This document shows, one piece after another, positions 15,525 through 22,443 of a DNA stretch of 42,526 nucleotides. The translations under genes and the position numbers were made by a program. The DNA lies in IMG/VR virus record IMGVR_UViG_3300044699_000072, positions 1-42,526 of that record. The stretch is one strand, 5' to 3'. The stretch comes from a virus. The notes beneath the pieces were generated by a model. That model made no database searches and was not told where the DNA came from. It saw only the letters and a program-made list of their open reading frames with translations. How positions within the stretch are numbered: position 1 is the first letter of the stretch; each line of letters opens with the position of its first letter.

Positions 15525-15539
15525 ATGTAATTCTTACAC
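15525..15539. promoter_or_regulatory. GTGTAA-N3-TTACAC-like operator, copy 3
   Basis: ATGTAA-TTC-TTACAC matches the operators at 13410 and 16724 with one change. It lies in the leader between the promoter at 15589 and the GTG start. Confidence 0.45.
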
Positions 15540-15588
15540 TGTAGGGCCGTAAGTTGTTGCGTTTGTTACACTTACGCGCCGTAGGCAG

Positions 15589-15617
15589 AGTATACCATAC
15601 CTGCCTGCCAATTGCAA
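15589..15617 (-). promoter_or_regulatory. Sigma70-type promoter, leftward
   Basis: TTGCAA (15617-15612), 17 bases, TATACT (15594-15589) on the minus strand. The leader has a 7-bp hairpin, CGTAAGT with ACTTACG. Confidence 0.6.
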
Positions 15618-15689
15618 CCCACCCTAGCGTATCGAGTCAAAAACTTGACGATCCAAAAAATTGGTCGGTGAAGGTTTTTGTCATGTCTG

Positions 15690-15865
15690 AAAAAAAAATA
15701 TATAAAAGGAAGACATCCCCTATACCCTATGTCTGGCGATCGCTGTAAGTGACTGCAAACAAAGGAGTTATCGCCTCATACCCGGTCTCAAATGATACGA
15801 ATATCATACCAATATCATACTAATCGTTTACTAATCGAGCACTAATCGAGCACTAATCGATCAAG
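15690..15865. other. Candidate replication origin: AT-rich tract plus 11-bp iterons
   Basis: An A-rich run with ATATATAAAA at 15690-15708 is followed by direct repeats at exact 11-bp steps from 15800: AATATCATACC, AATATCATACT, AATCGTTTACT, AATCGAGCACT, AATCGAGCACT and a partial copy at 15855. Helically phased repeats next to an unwinding tract are typical of iteron origins. The gene-free gap 15501-16169 contains no convincing ORF. Confidence 0.55.
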
Positions 15866-16112
15866 CCCTTTTTCACGTTTTCGGGATTGTCGAAATCGAA
15901 AACCTCCGTCAAAAATGGCTTGACAAAACATCCGATGCGGGTCGACCGCTGTGCGCCGCTGTAGGGCGCGCGGTTCGCCCGGTAGGGTAAAGATACCCGA
16001 TCGGCATTTGATCGCCCCATATTCGATCGTGGGCCGTTCTACGGGGTGTCTGGCGCATATGTGCGGAAAACCGAACGCCTACCGGATTCCGTCGGTGCGC
16101 TCCGATCAGACG

Positions 16113-16149
16113 AAAAAAAGGCACGACCCCATGAAGGAGTCGTGCCTTT
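16113..16149 (-). terminator. Rho-independent terminator
   Basis: AGGCACGAC and GTCGTGCCT form a 9-bp stem with an 11-base loop. On the minus strand it is followed by TTTTTTT, and it lies 20 bases after the stop of the leftward gene 16170-16643. Confidence 0.85.
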
Positions 16150-16169
16150 GTGTGTCGCGAGCGGTGAGT

Positions 16170-16643
16170 CTACAGACCCATCGCCTCGATCTTCGCCAGA
16201 GCCTCGGCCTCGGAGATGTTGTAGGCTTTGGCGAGGTTCTTCGCGGCTGCCTGCTTCGCCTTATCAGGACCCTCCACGAGAACGGCCAGCTTCTGCGACT
16301 CGCGCGACTTCGCGCCGAGGTCGTTGCCGTAGAAAAAGTCCTTCACGAGACACGGACCATCGAAGTCCGGTTCGCCTTCCTCGTCCAGCTTGAACGTGGT
16401 CTCGACCCCGTCGCAGATGGCGAGAGCGCCCTTGAGGTTCGTCGGGACAAGCTGGAGGTAATCCTTGCTGTAAGGCTTGGATTCGACGTTGCGCTTCACT
16501 TCCTTGATACGCGCAACGATGTCGCCAGCTTCGATCGCTGCCTTGACCGACTCGGTCTGGCGCGCGATCTCGGTCGCGAGGTCGAGGTCTCCGCCCATCT
16601 TCGTCGGATCGGAATCTTCGCCTGCGATTTTGCGTAGTGCCAT
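16170..16643 (-). CDS. Hypothetical early protein, 157 residues
   Basis: The start MALRKIAGEDSDPTK at 16643 is set by AGGGAG 9 bases upstream and by the strong promoter at 16693-16721; upstream residues of the open frame overlap that promoter. The protein is charged and helical, with RIKEVKRNVESKPYSKDY, then a beta-rich middle (GDGVETTFKL-like, CLVKDFFYGND), and ends in NLAKAYNISEAEALAKIEAMG. It has its own promoters and terminator, so it is probably an abundantly made early protein. No family recognised. Confidence 0.75.
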   Translation of the reverse strand: MALRKIAGEDSDPTKMGGDLDLATEIARQTESVKAAIEAGDIVARIKEVKRNVESKPYSKDYLQLVPTNLKGALAICDGVETTFKLDEEGEPDFDGPCLVKDFFYGNDLGAKSRESQKLAVLVEGPDKAKQAAAKNLAKAYNISEAEALAKIEAMGL

Positions 16644-16692
16644 TTTTACACTCCCTGATCTGGTGGGCGCGGCATGCGCCCGAACCGAGATC

Positions 16693-16721
16693 ATTCTACA
16701 TGATCAGCTTACGGATGTCAA
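16693..16721 (-). promoter_or_regulatory. Strong sigma70-type promoter, leftward
   Basis: TTGACA (16721-16716), 17 bases, TAGAAT (16698-16693). The palindromic operator at 16724-16738 abuts the -35 box with a 2-base gap, as at 13410. Confidence 0.85.
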
Positions 16722-16723
16722 CA

Positions 16724-16738
16724 GTGTAGGAATTACAC
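16724..16738. promoter_or_regulatory. GTGTAA-N3-TTACAC operator, copy 2
   Basis: GTGTAG-GAA-TTACAC; one arm mismatch. Position relative to the -35 box is the same as at 13410-13424. Confidence 0.65.
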
Positions 16739-16804
16739 GGTTGCCCGCAGCGTGGGCGTCGCTATTCAATTGTCAAAGAACCGCAATCCCGAACTAACAG
16801 ATAC

Positions 16805-16833
16805 ATTCTAACATCGCCCGTTGCGTTTGTCAA
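16805..16833 (-). promoter_or_regulatory. Second leftward sigma70-type promoter
   Basis: TTGACA (16833-16828), 17 bases, TAGAAT (16810-16805), in tandem with the promoter at 16693. Confidence 0.7.
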
Positions 16834-16879
16834 GTCTCGCGGCCGTCAGGCCCGAACCGCATCAGCAACGAACAAGACC

Positions 16880-16908
16880 AGTGTAATCGATCACACGCCA
16901 GATGTCAA
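16880..16908 (-). promoter_or_regulatory. Third leftward sigma70-type promoter
   Basis: TTGACA (16908-16903), 17 bases, TACACT (16885-16880). The near-palindrome GTGTAATCGATCACAC overlaps its -10 box. Confidence 0.6.
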
Positions 16909-17041
16909 CTACCAATATTGTAATCGTTATGATACAATTGCTTGGATATTTTGAATCCAATTTTTTGAACTGGACAGAATGTGATGGCAAGGCGCGCATA
17001 CTGTCAGATTGCAGTAGACTAGGGCGTATGACCCCCGCAAC

Positions 17042-17127
17042 GGGTCCCATTTCGCCCGGGATTCCGAAGACGTCCGCAATCCGTTTGTTTTCCGTTTATA
17101 TGTTGGGTCCCATATCAAAGGGTCCCA
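17042..17127. repeat. Three GGGTCCCAT repeats
   Basis: GGGTCCCAT occurs at about 17042, 17105 and 17119 within the promoter region. No ORF is convincing in 16644-17298, which otherwise holds promoters in both directions. Confidence 0.4.
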
Positions 17128-17171
17128 TGACAACACCGTAGGAGAAAATAGGGTAGCTGCCCAAATGACCT

Positions 17172-17192
17172 GCCGTTCACCCAATGAACAGC
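17172..17192. promoter_or_regulatory. Dispersed 21-bp palindrome, copy 3
   Basis: GCCGTTCA-CCCAA-TGAACAGC, one arm mismatch, 26 bases upstream of the rightward -35 box. Confidence 0.6.
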
Positions 17193-17217
17193 TGATTCCT
17201 TAGCAAAGTCGCACGAT

Positions 17218-17246
17218 TTGACTCGAAAACCGTTTCGTGTTACGAT
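17218..17246 (+). promoter_or_regulatory. Sigma70-type promoter for the packaging/structural block
   Basis: TTGACT (17218-17223), 17 bases, TACGAT (17241-17246). Its position shows that the true start of the next gene is the Met at 17299. Confidence 0.65.
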
Positions 17247-17298
17247 CACGCGCGCACGCGATAAAGACCAACAGGTGCTCAAAAATTCGGACCTGAAC

Positions 17299-18051
17299 AT
17301 GGGATTCATCACGGAAGAAGAGGCACGGCGCAGATTGACGTCTGGGGATAATCTCTTAAACCGCTTGCCTCGTGCTGGTTCCAATCCGTACAAGGACCCG
17401 GAAGCGGAGATTGTCCCTGGACTTGAATCTGCTGCCGAGGAATTTGCCGAACCTGAGCCTACCGAATTCGATGATGCCAAGGATGATGATCCCGATGTCC
17501 TTGACGCTGTCGACGAAGCCCTAGCTCGCGCAAGGACAATCTCCTCTTCAAATGACCCAGTTCGGATAGCAGTCCTCGCCGCCAGGCGAACGCTTCCTCC
17601 GAAGCAACGTGGTGGTCGCTATCCCGGACAAGTCGCTACTCCTGCTGAATTTCGCGCACTGATCGGAGCTGCCGCTCGTCTTGGTAACACCAGACAAGTA
17701 GCAGAAGCCACCGGCTTGGGTATGCTCGCCGTTCATAACTACAAGAACGGTAAGACATGTAACGCCGCTGAACCCAACCCTTCGATGTTGCAACAAATCG
17801 AGGAGAAGACGCTCGGCATCAGGGATCAAGTTCTAGGAATCCTGTCCTATACGGTTGCGGGTATTACTCCAGAGTCATTGGAAAACAAGGACCCAAAAGA
17901 GCTCTCGATTATTGCCCGCAACCTTTCCTCCATCATGTCGTCTACCAAACCCCCAGCGGACTTCGGAGACAAGACGACAAACGCTCAGGTCATTGTCTTT
18001 TCACCAGAACAAGAGAAGGAAGACGCATACGACACGGTCGAGGCTGGTTAG
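17299..18051 (+). CDS. Small terminase subunit-like DNA-binding protein
   Basis: With the start MGFITEEEARRRL the protein has 250 residues; the longer TTG start at 17218 would include the promoter. The first 75 residues are acidic and disordered. Residues about 105-165 carry a helix-turn-helix (AEFRALIGAAARLGNTRQVAEATG, MLAVHNYKNG), followed by helices and SIIARNLSSIMSSTKP, as in phage terminase small subunits that bind pac/cos DNA. The position at the head of the structural block supports this. No direct proof of packaging function. Confidence 0.6.
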   Translation: MGFITEEEARRRLTSGDNLLNRLPRAGSNPYKDPEAEIVPGLESAAEEFAEPEPTEFDDAKDDDPDVLDAVDEALARARTISSSNDPVRIAVLAARRTLPPKQRGGRYPGQVATPAEFRALIGAAARLGNTRQVAEATGLGMLAVHNYKNGKTCNAAEPNPSMLQQIEEKTLGIRDQVLGILSYTVAGITPESLENKDPKELSIIARNLSSIMSSTKPPADFGDKTTNAQVIVFSPEQEKEDAYDTVEAG

Positions 18052-18098
18052 CCAACCCCTCCGAAGTATGCCGTGCTGTTCCGAAGTGAGATTGAATT

Positions 18099-18353
18099 AT
18101 GCGTGGATTCGTACGAAAGCTCTTCAGTGAAAAAGGATTCGCCTTCGTCGAGGGCGAGGACGAACGAGACTACTTCCTGCACTGGTCGAAAGTTTCGCGC
18201 GCCTCTGTTCCGTTTCGGAACATTAAAGAGGGCGACAAAGTAACTTTCGATCACGAAGAAGGTGACCAGGGTCCGAAGGCCCTCAACGTGGTTGTCATAA
18301 GACAGCCAATGGAGAATCCCAATGAGTCCAGTCGAAGCACCGCAGAAGCCTGA
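18099..18353 (+). CDS. Cold-shock-domain protein
   Basis: The 84-residue protein is a single cold-shock domain: RGFVRKLFSEKGFAFVE (RNP1-like), DYFLHWSKVS (RNP2-like), IKEGDKVTFDHEEG and GPKALNVVVI. It should bind single-stranded RNA or DNA. The last 15 residues are unordered and overlap the next gene. Phage cold-shock proteins are known but not common, and host mRNA or antitermination roles are possible. Confidence 0.9.
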   Translation: MRGFVRKLFSEKGFAFVEGEDERDYFLHWSKVSRASVPFRNIKEGDKVTFDHEEGDQGPKALNVVVIRQPMENPNESSRSTAEA

Positions 18354-19017
18354 CACGAAAGACCAGAAAGACCGCGAAGCAACGATGCGCGGCGACAAAG
18401 CCGAGCAGAATCGTCGGGAGAACTTCCTCCAACAGGAGAAGGTTCACCTCGGCCCCGGAGTTCTGATCGTCAAGACGAAGCAAGGCGAACTGCTCGCAGA
18501 GCCGGGCATGATCGTCCTCTACGTCAACGGCGAGCCCGGAGTTCTGTCGCAGGAGGTCTACGAGCATCTCGGTGGCGACTACGCCAAGCTGCTCCGAACG
18601 ACCTACCTCGAAGGCGCAATCGCGCGCCGCAGAGATGATGGTCTGCCGGAGCTGACCAAGGAAGAGCTCGCAGAAGTCGAAAAGAACTACGACGAGACGC
18701 AGGGCGAGAAGACGAAGGCAGCCGCCGACAAGAAGGAGCGCGCCGAGAAGGCCAAGGAAAAGCCGGCCGTCTGGGCTTCAAGCAAGAACGCGCCCCCGAC
18801 AGCGACTCCCACAGAAACGGGAACGATTGCTCCGAATCCCGACCTTCCTGCTCCTCCGGATTTCGACTTCCCGGTTCAACGCAAGGATGGAAAAGTCGAA
18901 CCCCAGGAGTCTGGCACTCCGCCGCGCACGGTTACGACGCCTCAGACCGCCAAGCCTGTCCCTCCGGGATCGAACGTGCCCGGTGACAAGGCAGCTCTTC
19001 CAACCGAGAAGAAGTAG
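18322..19017 (+). CDS. Hypothetical protein with Lys/Glu-rich helix and Pro-rich tail
   Basis: The start follows GGAGAATCCC and overlaps the cold-shock gene. The 231-residue protein has a charged N-terminus, a small beta domain (LGPGVLIVKTKQGELLAEPG, MIVLYVNGEPGVLS), a Lys/Glu helix (AAADKKERAEKAKEKPA) and a Pro/Thr-rich C-terminal half. It is intact and lies in the structural block, so it may be a minor virion or assembly protein. No family recognised. Confidence 0.65.
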   Translation: MSPVEAPQKPDTKDQKDREATMRGDKAEQNRRENFLQQEKVHLGPGVLIVKTKQGELLAEPGMIVLYVNGEPGVLSQEVYEHLGGDYAKLLRTTYLEGAIARRRDDGLPELTKEELAEVEKNYDETQGEKTKAAADKKERAEKAKEKPAVWASSKNAPPTATPTETGTIAPNPDLPAPPDFDFPVQRKDGKVEPQESGTPPRTVTTPQTAKPVPPGSNVPGDKAALPTEKK

Positions 19018-19078
19018 TCAATTCCAATTCGAGATCAAGTCTCCCCAATAACCTCGCAACTCAATGGAGCGCGCCACA

Positions 19079-19744
19079 ATGAAGAAGATAGTCCTAGCCC
19101 TCTCGATGTTGCTGTTTGCATCAGCCGCGCACGCATCAACATTCCTTCAGTTCAATCAGGTCAATTTCAACGACCCGTGGCTCATCACGGAGTCGGGCGG
19201 CGTCACGACTTCAATCGTGGCAATCGACGTCCCAGTGAATGTGACGTTCGACCCCGCCTTTTGCACTGAGCCGACCTGCGGTGGCGCAACGAACGGTGTC
19301 TATACTCTGAACTTCAACGCGACCAATACCTCTACAGCGACGAATTCTGGTGGGATCATCACGCAGAATTACGCCGGTCAGATATCGTTTACTCAGGGCG
19401 CGCTCAACCTTCTGACGGTCAATTTCGCTGATGAAGTTCTCGGTTCCGCAGGTGGCAGCAATCCGACACTCAACGCCTCACAGCCACCCGATACCTTCAC
19501 TGGCACATCGGATGTTTTCGATCCGCTGCGCCTTGGTATCCCGAGGGGATTTTCGCTCTCCTTTAGCGACTGGTTGCCTGGGCTATCCATTACCGGAACA
19601 ACGATCAGTTCAGCCGACGCCGATGCGACAGGCACATTCAACGCGTCATTGGTTGAGGTCTCCGAAGTTCCTGAGCCGGCGAGTCTGATTCTTCTCGGAT
19701 CGGGTCTCGCTGCTCTTGCAGCACGTCGACGCAAACAGCAATAG
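19079..19744 (+). CDS. Secreted PEP-CTERM domain protein
   Basis: The start MKKIVLALSMLLFASAAHAS (Met 19079, GGAG upstream) is a textbook signal peptide cut after AHA. The mature part is Asn/Thr-rich and beta-like. The C-terminus SEVPEPASLILLGSG, followed by AALAARRRKQQ, is a complete PEP-CTERM sorting signal: Val-Pro-Glu-Pro, a membrane helix and an Arg cluster. Host exosortases recognise this and place the protein at the cell surface or matrix. The frame also starts 5 codons earlier at 19064. It sits between virion-block genes with the same base usage, so acquisition is old or the gene is functional. A role in surface change or exclusion is inference. Confidence 0.88.
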   Translation: MKKIVLALSMLLFASAAHASTFLQFNQVNFNDPWLITESGGVTTSIVAIDVPVNVTFDPAFCTEPTCGGATNGVYTLNFNATNTSTATNSGGIITQNYAGQISFTQGALNLLTVNFADEVLGSAGGSNPTLNASQPPDTFTGTSDVFDPLRLGIPRGFSLSFSDWLPGLSITGTTISSADADATGTFNASLVEVSEVPEPASLILLGSGLAALAARRRKQQ

Positions 19745-19773
19745 TCAAGCATAGAAAGAGAGTAGTCAGAGAT

Positions 19774-20235
19774 ATGTCAAGACTCGCACTAATCACCTAC
19801 CTCGACGGTCGGGATGTCGATCCCGGCTACGGTGTCCCAGCTCCGCCGAACTATCCCTCGCAGGGACTTCCGGGCGGCGGTGGCCATCCTTCTCAGGGAT
19901 TGCCGGGACTTCCTCCGGGCGCTGTCACTCTTCCGGTCTTTCCGTGGGACCCGACGATTGACAACAGTCTGCCCGGCGGTGGTGGACATCCCAGTCAGGG
20001 ACTTCCTGGATCAGGCGGTCGACCGGATCAGTCGTTGCCTGGATCGGGTGGTCGTCCGGACCAGTCGCTTCCTGGCTCTGGCGCACAGCCGGATCAGGGC
20101 TTGCCGCGTCCTGGTCGCAAGTACGTCGTCAAGTGGCTCGCTTGCGTCGGCCTGATTCTCGTGCCGGACAACAGCTTGCCAGGTCAGGGCGGTTCCATCG
20201 ACAACGAACTTCCCGAGACGCCGGAACCGAAGTAA
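19774..20235 (+). CDS. GLPG-repeat protein
   Basis: The 153-residue protein is built from repeats of the type PSQGLPGGGGH and PDQSLPGSGGR, about eight copies, with a short hydrophobic stretch KWLACVGLILV before the last repeats. Similar Gly/Leu/Pro proteins occur in phages near the packaging genes, and their role is unknown. Triplet-like Gly spacing could give a collagen-like or polyproline structure. It is flanked by the PEP-CTERM gene and a structured intergenic region. Confidence 0.7.
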   Translation: MSRLALITYLDGRDVDPGYGVPAPPNYPSQGLPGGGGHPSQGLPGLPPGAVTLPVFPWDPTIDNSLPGGGGHPSQGLPGSGGRPDQSLPGSGGRPDQSLPGSGAQPDQGLPRPGRKYVVKWLACVGLILVPDNSLPGQGGSIDNELPETPEPK

Positions 20236-20240
20236 GTCAA

Positions 20241-20319
20241 GGAGGGTCATTCAGTTAGGCCCGAGATAACGCAAGGGTCGACTGCATGCTGGGGAGTCTG
20301 CTGGGCTGGATGACCCTCC
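20241..20319 (+). ncRNA. Candidate structured RNA in an intergenic leader
   Basis: A perfect 10-bp closing stem (GGAGGGTCAT at 20241-20250 with ATGACCCTCC at 20310-20319) encloses inner stems AGGCCC/GGGCT and GACT/AGTC. It ends 9 bases before the GAGGTG ribosome site of the next gene. Size and layout are like the element at 6456-6541. Confidence 0.45.
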
Positions 20320-20336
20320 CACGTTTTGAGGTGATT

Positions 20337-20580
20337 ATGCCGACATTCTCAATTCCAATCGGTGTTCCGACGGTGCTGGCGACGAATCAAGTTTACGCGT
20401 TGCCACTTTCACCTAAGGTCTCGGTCTATTCCGACGCAGCAGCGACGTTGGAGCAAGCCAACGACTTTACCTTCGCTGCGAAACAGGCTGTTGTCTTCGC
20501 TGCTGGAGTGGCGCCCTCTTAACGCCGCCTTCATTCGTGCAACGGCAGGAACTCCCACGATCATTCTCAAGAGGGGTTAA
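20337..20580 (+). CDS. Small head/decoration-type protein (frameshifted)
   Basis: The start at 20337 (MPTFSIPIGVPTVLATNQ) follows GAGGTG. The frame is good to about residue 59 (FAAKQAVVFAAGVAP). It then continues in the next frame as LNAAFIRATAGTPTIILKRG and stops at 20580. This beta-sandwich-like pattern, ending in a T-T-x-x-x-K strand, is common in small phage structural proteins that decorate heads or fibres. One indel at about 20514 is probably error. Confidence 0.55.
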
Positions 20581-20969
20581 TGAAACTTCTTCCTCTTCTT
20601 CTCCTGCTCTTTGTCGCGGGTTGTGATCAAAATATCGACGTAATTCTACCGACCGATCCTACTCCGGTAGTCGTATCTAATACGTTCGAGTTTCGAGTAA
20701 CTGGAAATGCTCAACAAGTTCGTATTAGATACAGCAATCCGGTCGATGGCACAAGTCAGGTTTCATCGGCTTTGCCATTCTTCACGTCGTTTCGATCTGA
20801 TCGGGACTACGTGTTTCTTTCACTAGACGTCACACCGCTCAATTTTCCATTTAGTGTGACGCAACCTTTTATCTCTGCTCAGATTCTCGTGAACGGCGAA
20901 GTATTCGGGCAAGCATCATCGACCGAGTTTCTGGAAACCGTTTCAATCAGTGGAACCTGGAGGAGATAA
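20580..20969 (+). CDS. Phage-encoded lipoprotein
   Basis: The N-terminus MKLLPLLLLLFVAGCDQN is a lipoprotein signal with the lipobox VAGC, so the mature protein begins at Cys 15 and Asp at +2 could retain it in the inner membrane. The mature 115 residues are beta-rich, like an immunoglobulin or MmpS-like fold (NTFEFRVTGNAQQVRIRYS, SAQILVNGEVFG). A superinfection-exclusion or envelope role is the usual guess for such genes. It overlaps the previous stop by one base. Confidence 0.75.
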   Translation: MKLLPLLLLLFVAGCDQNIDVILPTDPTPVVVSNTFEFRVTGNAQQVRIRYSNPVDGTSQVSSALPFFTSFRSDRDYVFLSLDVTPLNFPFSVTQPFISAQILVNGEVFGQASSTEFLETVSISGTWRR

Positions 20970-21142
20970 TGCTTTACTTTCTACTTTGGCTCTGCGTGCT
21001 CGGTGCGGTAGCTTGGTATGTCGATGCTTACATACCAATGACCCCGATGATCAAGGGGCTATTCAGACTGGTTGTAATCATCATCGTCCTTGTCCTCTTG
21101 TTCCAAATCCTCAGTAACTTTGCGCCACCGTCGATGAGGTGA
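20969..21142 (+). CDS. Small two-helix membrane protein, possible holin
   Basis: The 57-residue gene starts after AGGAGATA and overlaps the lipoprotein stop (TAATG). It has two hydrophobic segments, YFLLWLCVLGAVAWYV and LVVIIIVLVLLFQILS, joined by the turn YIPMTPMIKG. This could be a small holin or a Thivi_2564-like membrane protein. No endolysin is next to it, so the holin call is weak. Confidence 0.65.
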   Translation: MLYFLLWLCVLGAVAWYVDAYIPMTPMIKGLFRLVVIIIVLVLLFQILSNFAPPSMR

Positions 21143-21144
21143 CT

Positions 21145-21294
21145 ATGCCTGCAAAGAGCGCCGCACAATATCGTTTCATGCAAGCTGCCGCGCACGGCGG
21201 ACTGAAGGGGCCACAGGATATCTCGTCTGCTGTTGCCAAGGAGTTCATCAAGAAGACTCCTCCGAAGCAGCGTAAGATGTTTGCGAAGCAGTAA
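21145..21294 (+). CDS. Small DUF3008-like protein
   Basis: The 49-residue product MPAKSAAQYRFMQAAAHGG, then AVAKEFIKKTPPKQRKMF, has the pattern of DUF3008-type phage proteins (P-K-S-x-A-Q-x-R-x-M at the start and a Lys-rich end). It overlaps the terminase start (TAATG), so translation is coupled. Function unknown. Confidence 0.65.
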   Translation: MPAKSAAQYRFMQAAAHGGLKGPQDISSAVAKEFIKKTPPKQRKMFAKQ

Positions 21295-22229
21295 TGCCCT
21301 TTCAGACAATCGACGATACGAAAGTCTGGGAGCCTAGCAAGCGCCAGACAGATTTCATTCGTATCCCTGATACGATTTTCGAGGCGCTCTACGGCGGCGC
21401 AGCAGGCGGAGGTAAGTCAGAGATTCTCTTGATGCTCCCCATAGCTAGGGGTTGGTATCAAAATGCGGGATTCAAAGGCATCATCTTTCGACGAACTTTT
21501 CCCGAACTCGAAGAATCTCTCATTCCCCGTTCAAGAGATATTTACCCTTTATTCGGTGCAACTTATAACGATACAAAACATCGATGGACTTTTCCTTCAG
21601 GTGCTTGGATTCAGTTCTCGTATATGGTTCGGTCCGAGGACGCGCGCTCGCACGATACGGCAGAATATAACTACATTGCATTCGACGAATTAACGGCGTT
21701 CGAGGAATTCCAGTATGTTTATCTTACGTCACGTTGCAGAACCGCAGACGAAGGTCTTCCTGCTGTCGTGCGTGGCGCTACTAATCCTGGGAATGTTGGA
21801 CATTCTTGGGTAAGAAAGAGGTTCGTCGAGCCAGCTAAGAACGGATACGCCAAGATTTTTGATCGGGCTGCTAAAAGCTATCGCATATTCATACCTGCGA
21901 AGCTGACTGACAACCCGTTCTTGATGAAGGCGGACCCTAACTACATTAACCGCCTCCGACTTCTGCCAACAGCAGAGCAGAAGACGAAGCTCGAAGGCGA
22001 TTGGTGGGTATTTACTGGTCAGGTTTTCGACGAGTGGCGTTACGAACACTTCGCTGGAGAGCCGGCAAATGCTCTCCACATGATTGATCCTTTTCCTCTT
22101 CCATCTTATTGGCCTCGAGTCGCAGCAATTGACTGGGGTCATACAGCGATGACTTGGATTGGTTGGGCGGCTATCGCCCCAAACGGTCAAGTCTTTCTAT
22201 ATCGTCAGTATGGGCAGAAAAAATCGTAA
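21294..22229 (+). CDS. terL: Large terminase subunit, ATPase part (frameshifted gene, piece 1)
   Basis: Residues 34-42 are the Walker A motif GGAAGGGKS and residues 127-133 the Walker B YIAFDEL. The sequence GIIFRRTFPELEESLIPRS and the motor arm follow the phage terminase layout. The nuclease domain begins near residue 285 (VAAIDWGHTAMTWIGW, an RNase H-like first Asp). The frame breaks at about 22219 and continues in 22159-22443 and 22397-22972. Joined length is about 560 residues. It packages DNA through the portal. Confidence 0.92.
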   Translation: MPFQTIDDTKVWEPSKRQTDFIRIPDTIFEALYGGAAGGGKSEILLMLPIARGWYQNAGFKGIIFRRTFPELEESLIPRSRDIYPLFGATYNDTKHRWTFPSGAWIQFSYMVRSEDARSHDTAEYNYIAFDELTAFEEFQYVYLTSRCRTADEGLPAVVRGATNPGNVGHSWVRKRFVEPAKNGYAKIFDRAAKSYRIFIPAKLTDNPFLMKADPNYINRLRLLPTAEQKTKLEGDWWVFTGQVFDEWRYEHFAGEPANALHMIDPFPLPSYWPRVAAIDWGHTAMTWIGWAAIAPNGQVFLYRQYGQKKS

Positions 22230-22443
22230 AATTTCCGAGTGGTCGGCGGACTTTGTTCGACTATCTCAGGGCGAACTCATTGATTCGGTGGTTATCGATC
22301 CTTCTGCAAAGCGCAAGGAGGGGGATCAGAAATCGATCCTGGCGCAGTTCGAGGAGGTATTGAATCCACCTGGGGCGCAACAGAACTTCCGAATCAGTGT
22401 CGCAGACAATGATCGAGGTAAGCGGCAAGATGTTGATGCATGA
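22159..22443 (+). CDS. terL: Large terminase subunit, middle of nuclease domain (piece 2)
   Basis: True coding covers roughly 22220-22415: GRKNRKISEWSADFVRL, IDSVVIDPSAKRKEGD and GAQQNFRISVADND. The strand with VVIDPSAK supplies a nuclease acidic residue. A second indel near 22415-22425 moves the frame to the last piece. Confidence 0.75.
   Translation: MVGRLSPQTVKSFYIVSMGRKNRKISEWSADFVRLSQGELIDSVVIDPSAKRKEGDQKSILAQFEEVLNPPGAQQNFRISVADNDRGKRQDVDA

Noticed and set aside
15800-15865. CRISPR-like repeats
   Set aside because: The repeats are contiguous 11-mers without unique spacers, which fits iterons rather than CRISPR.
16862-17050. 62-codon leftward open frame in the control region
   Set aside because: It overlaps a well-formed promoter and has no ribosome site or protein-like composition.
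20969-21142. Confident holin call
   Set aside because: The two membrane helices fit, but no endolysin or spanin lies nearby, and other small phage membrane proteins look the same.
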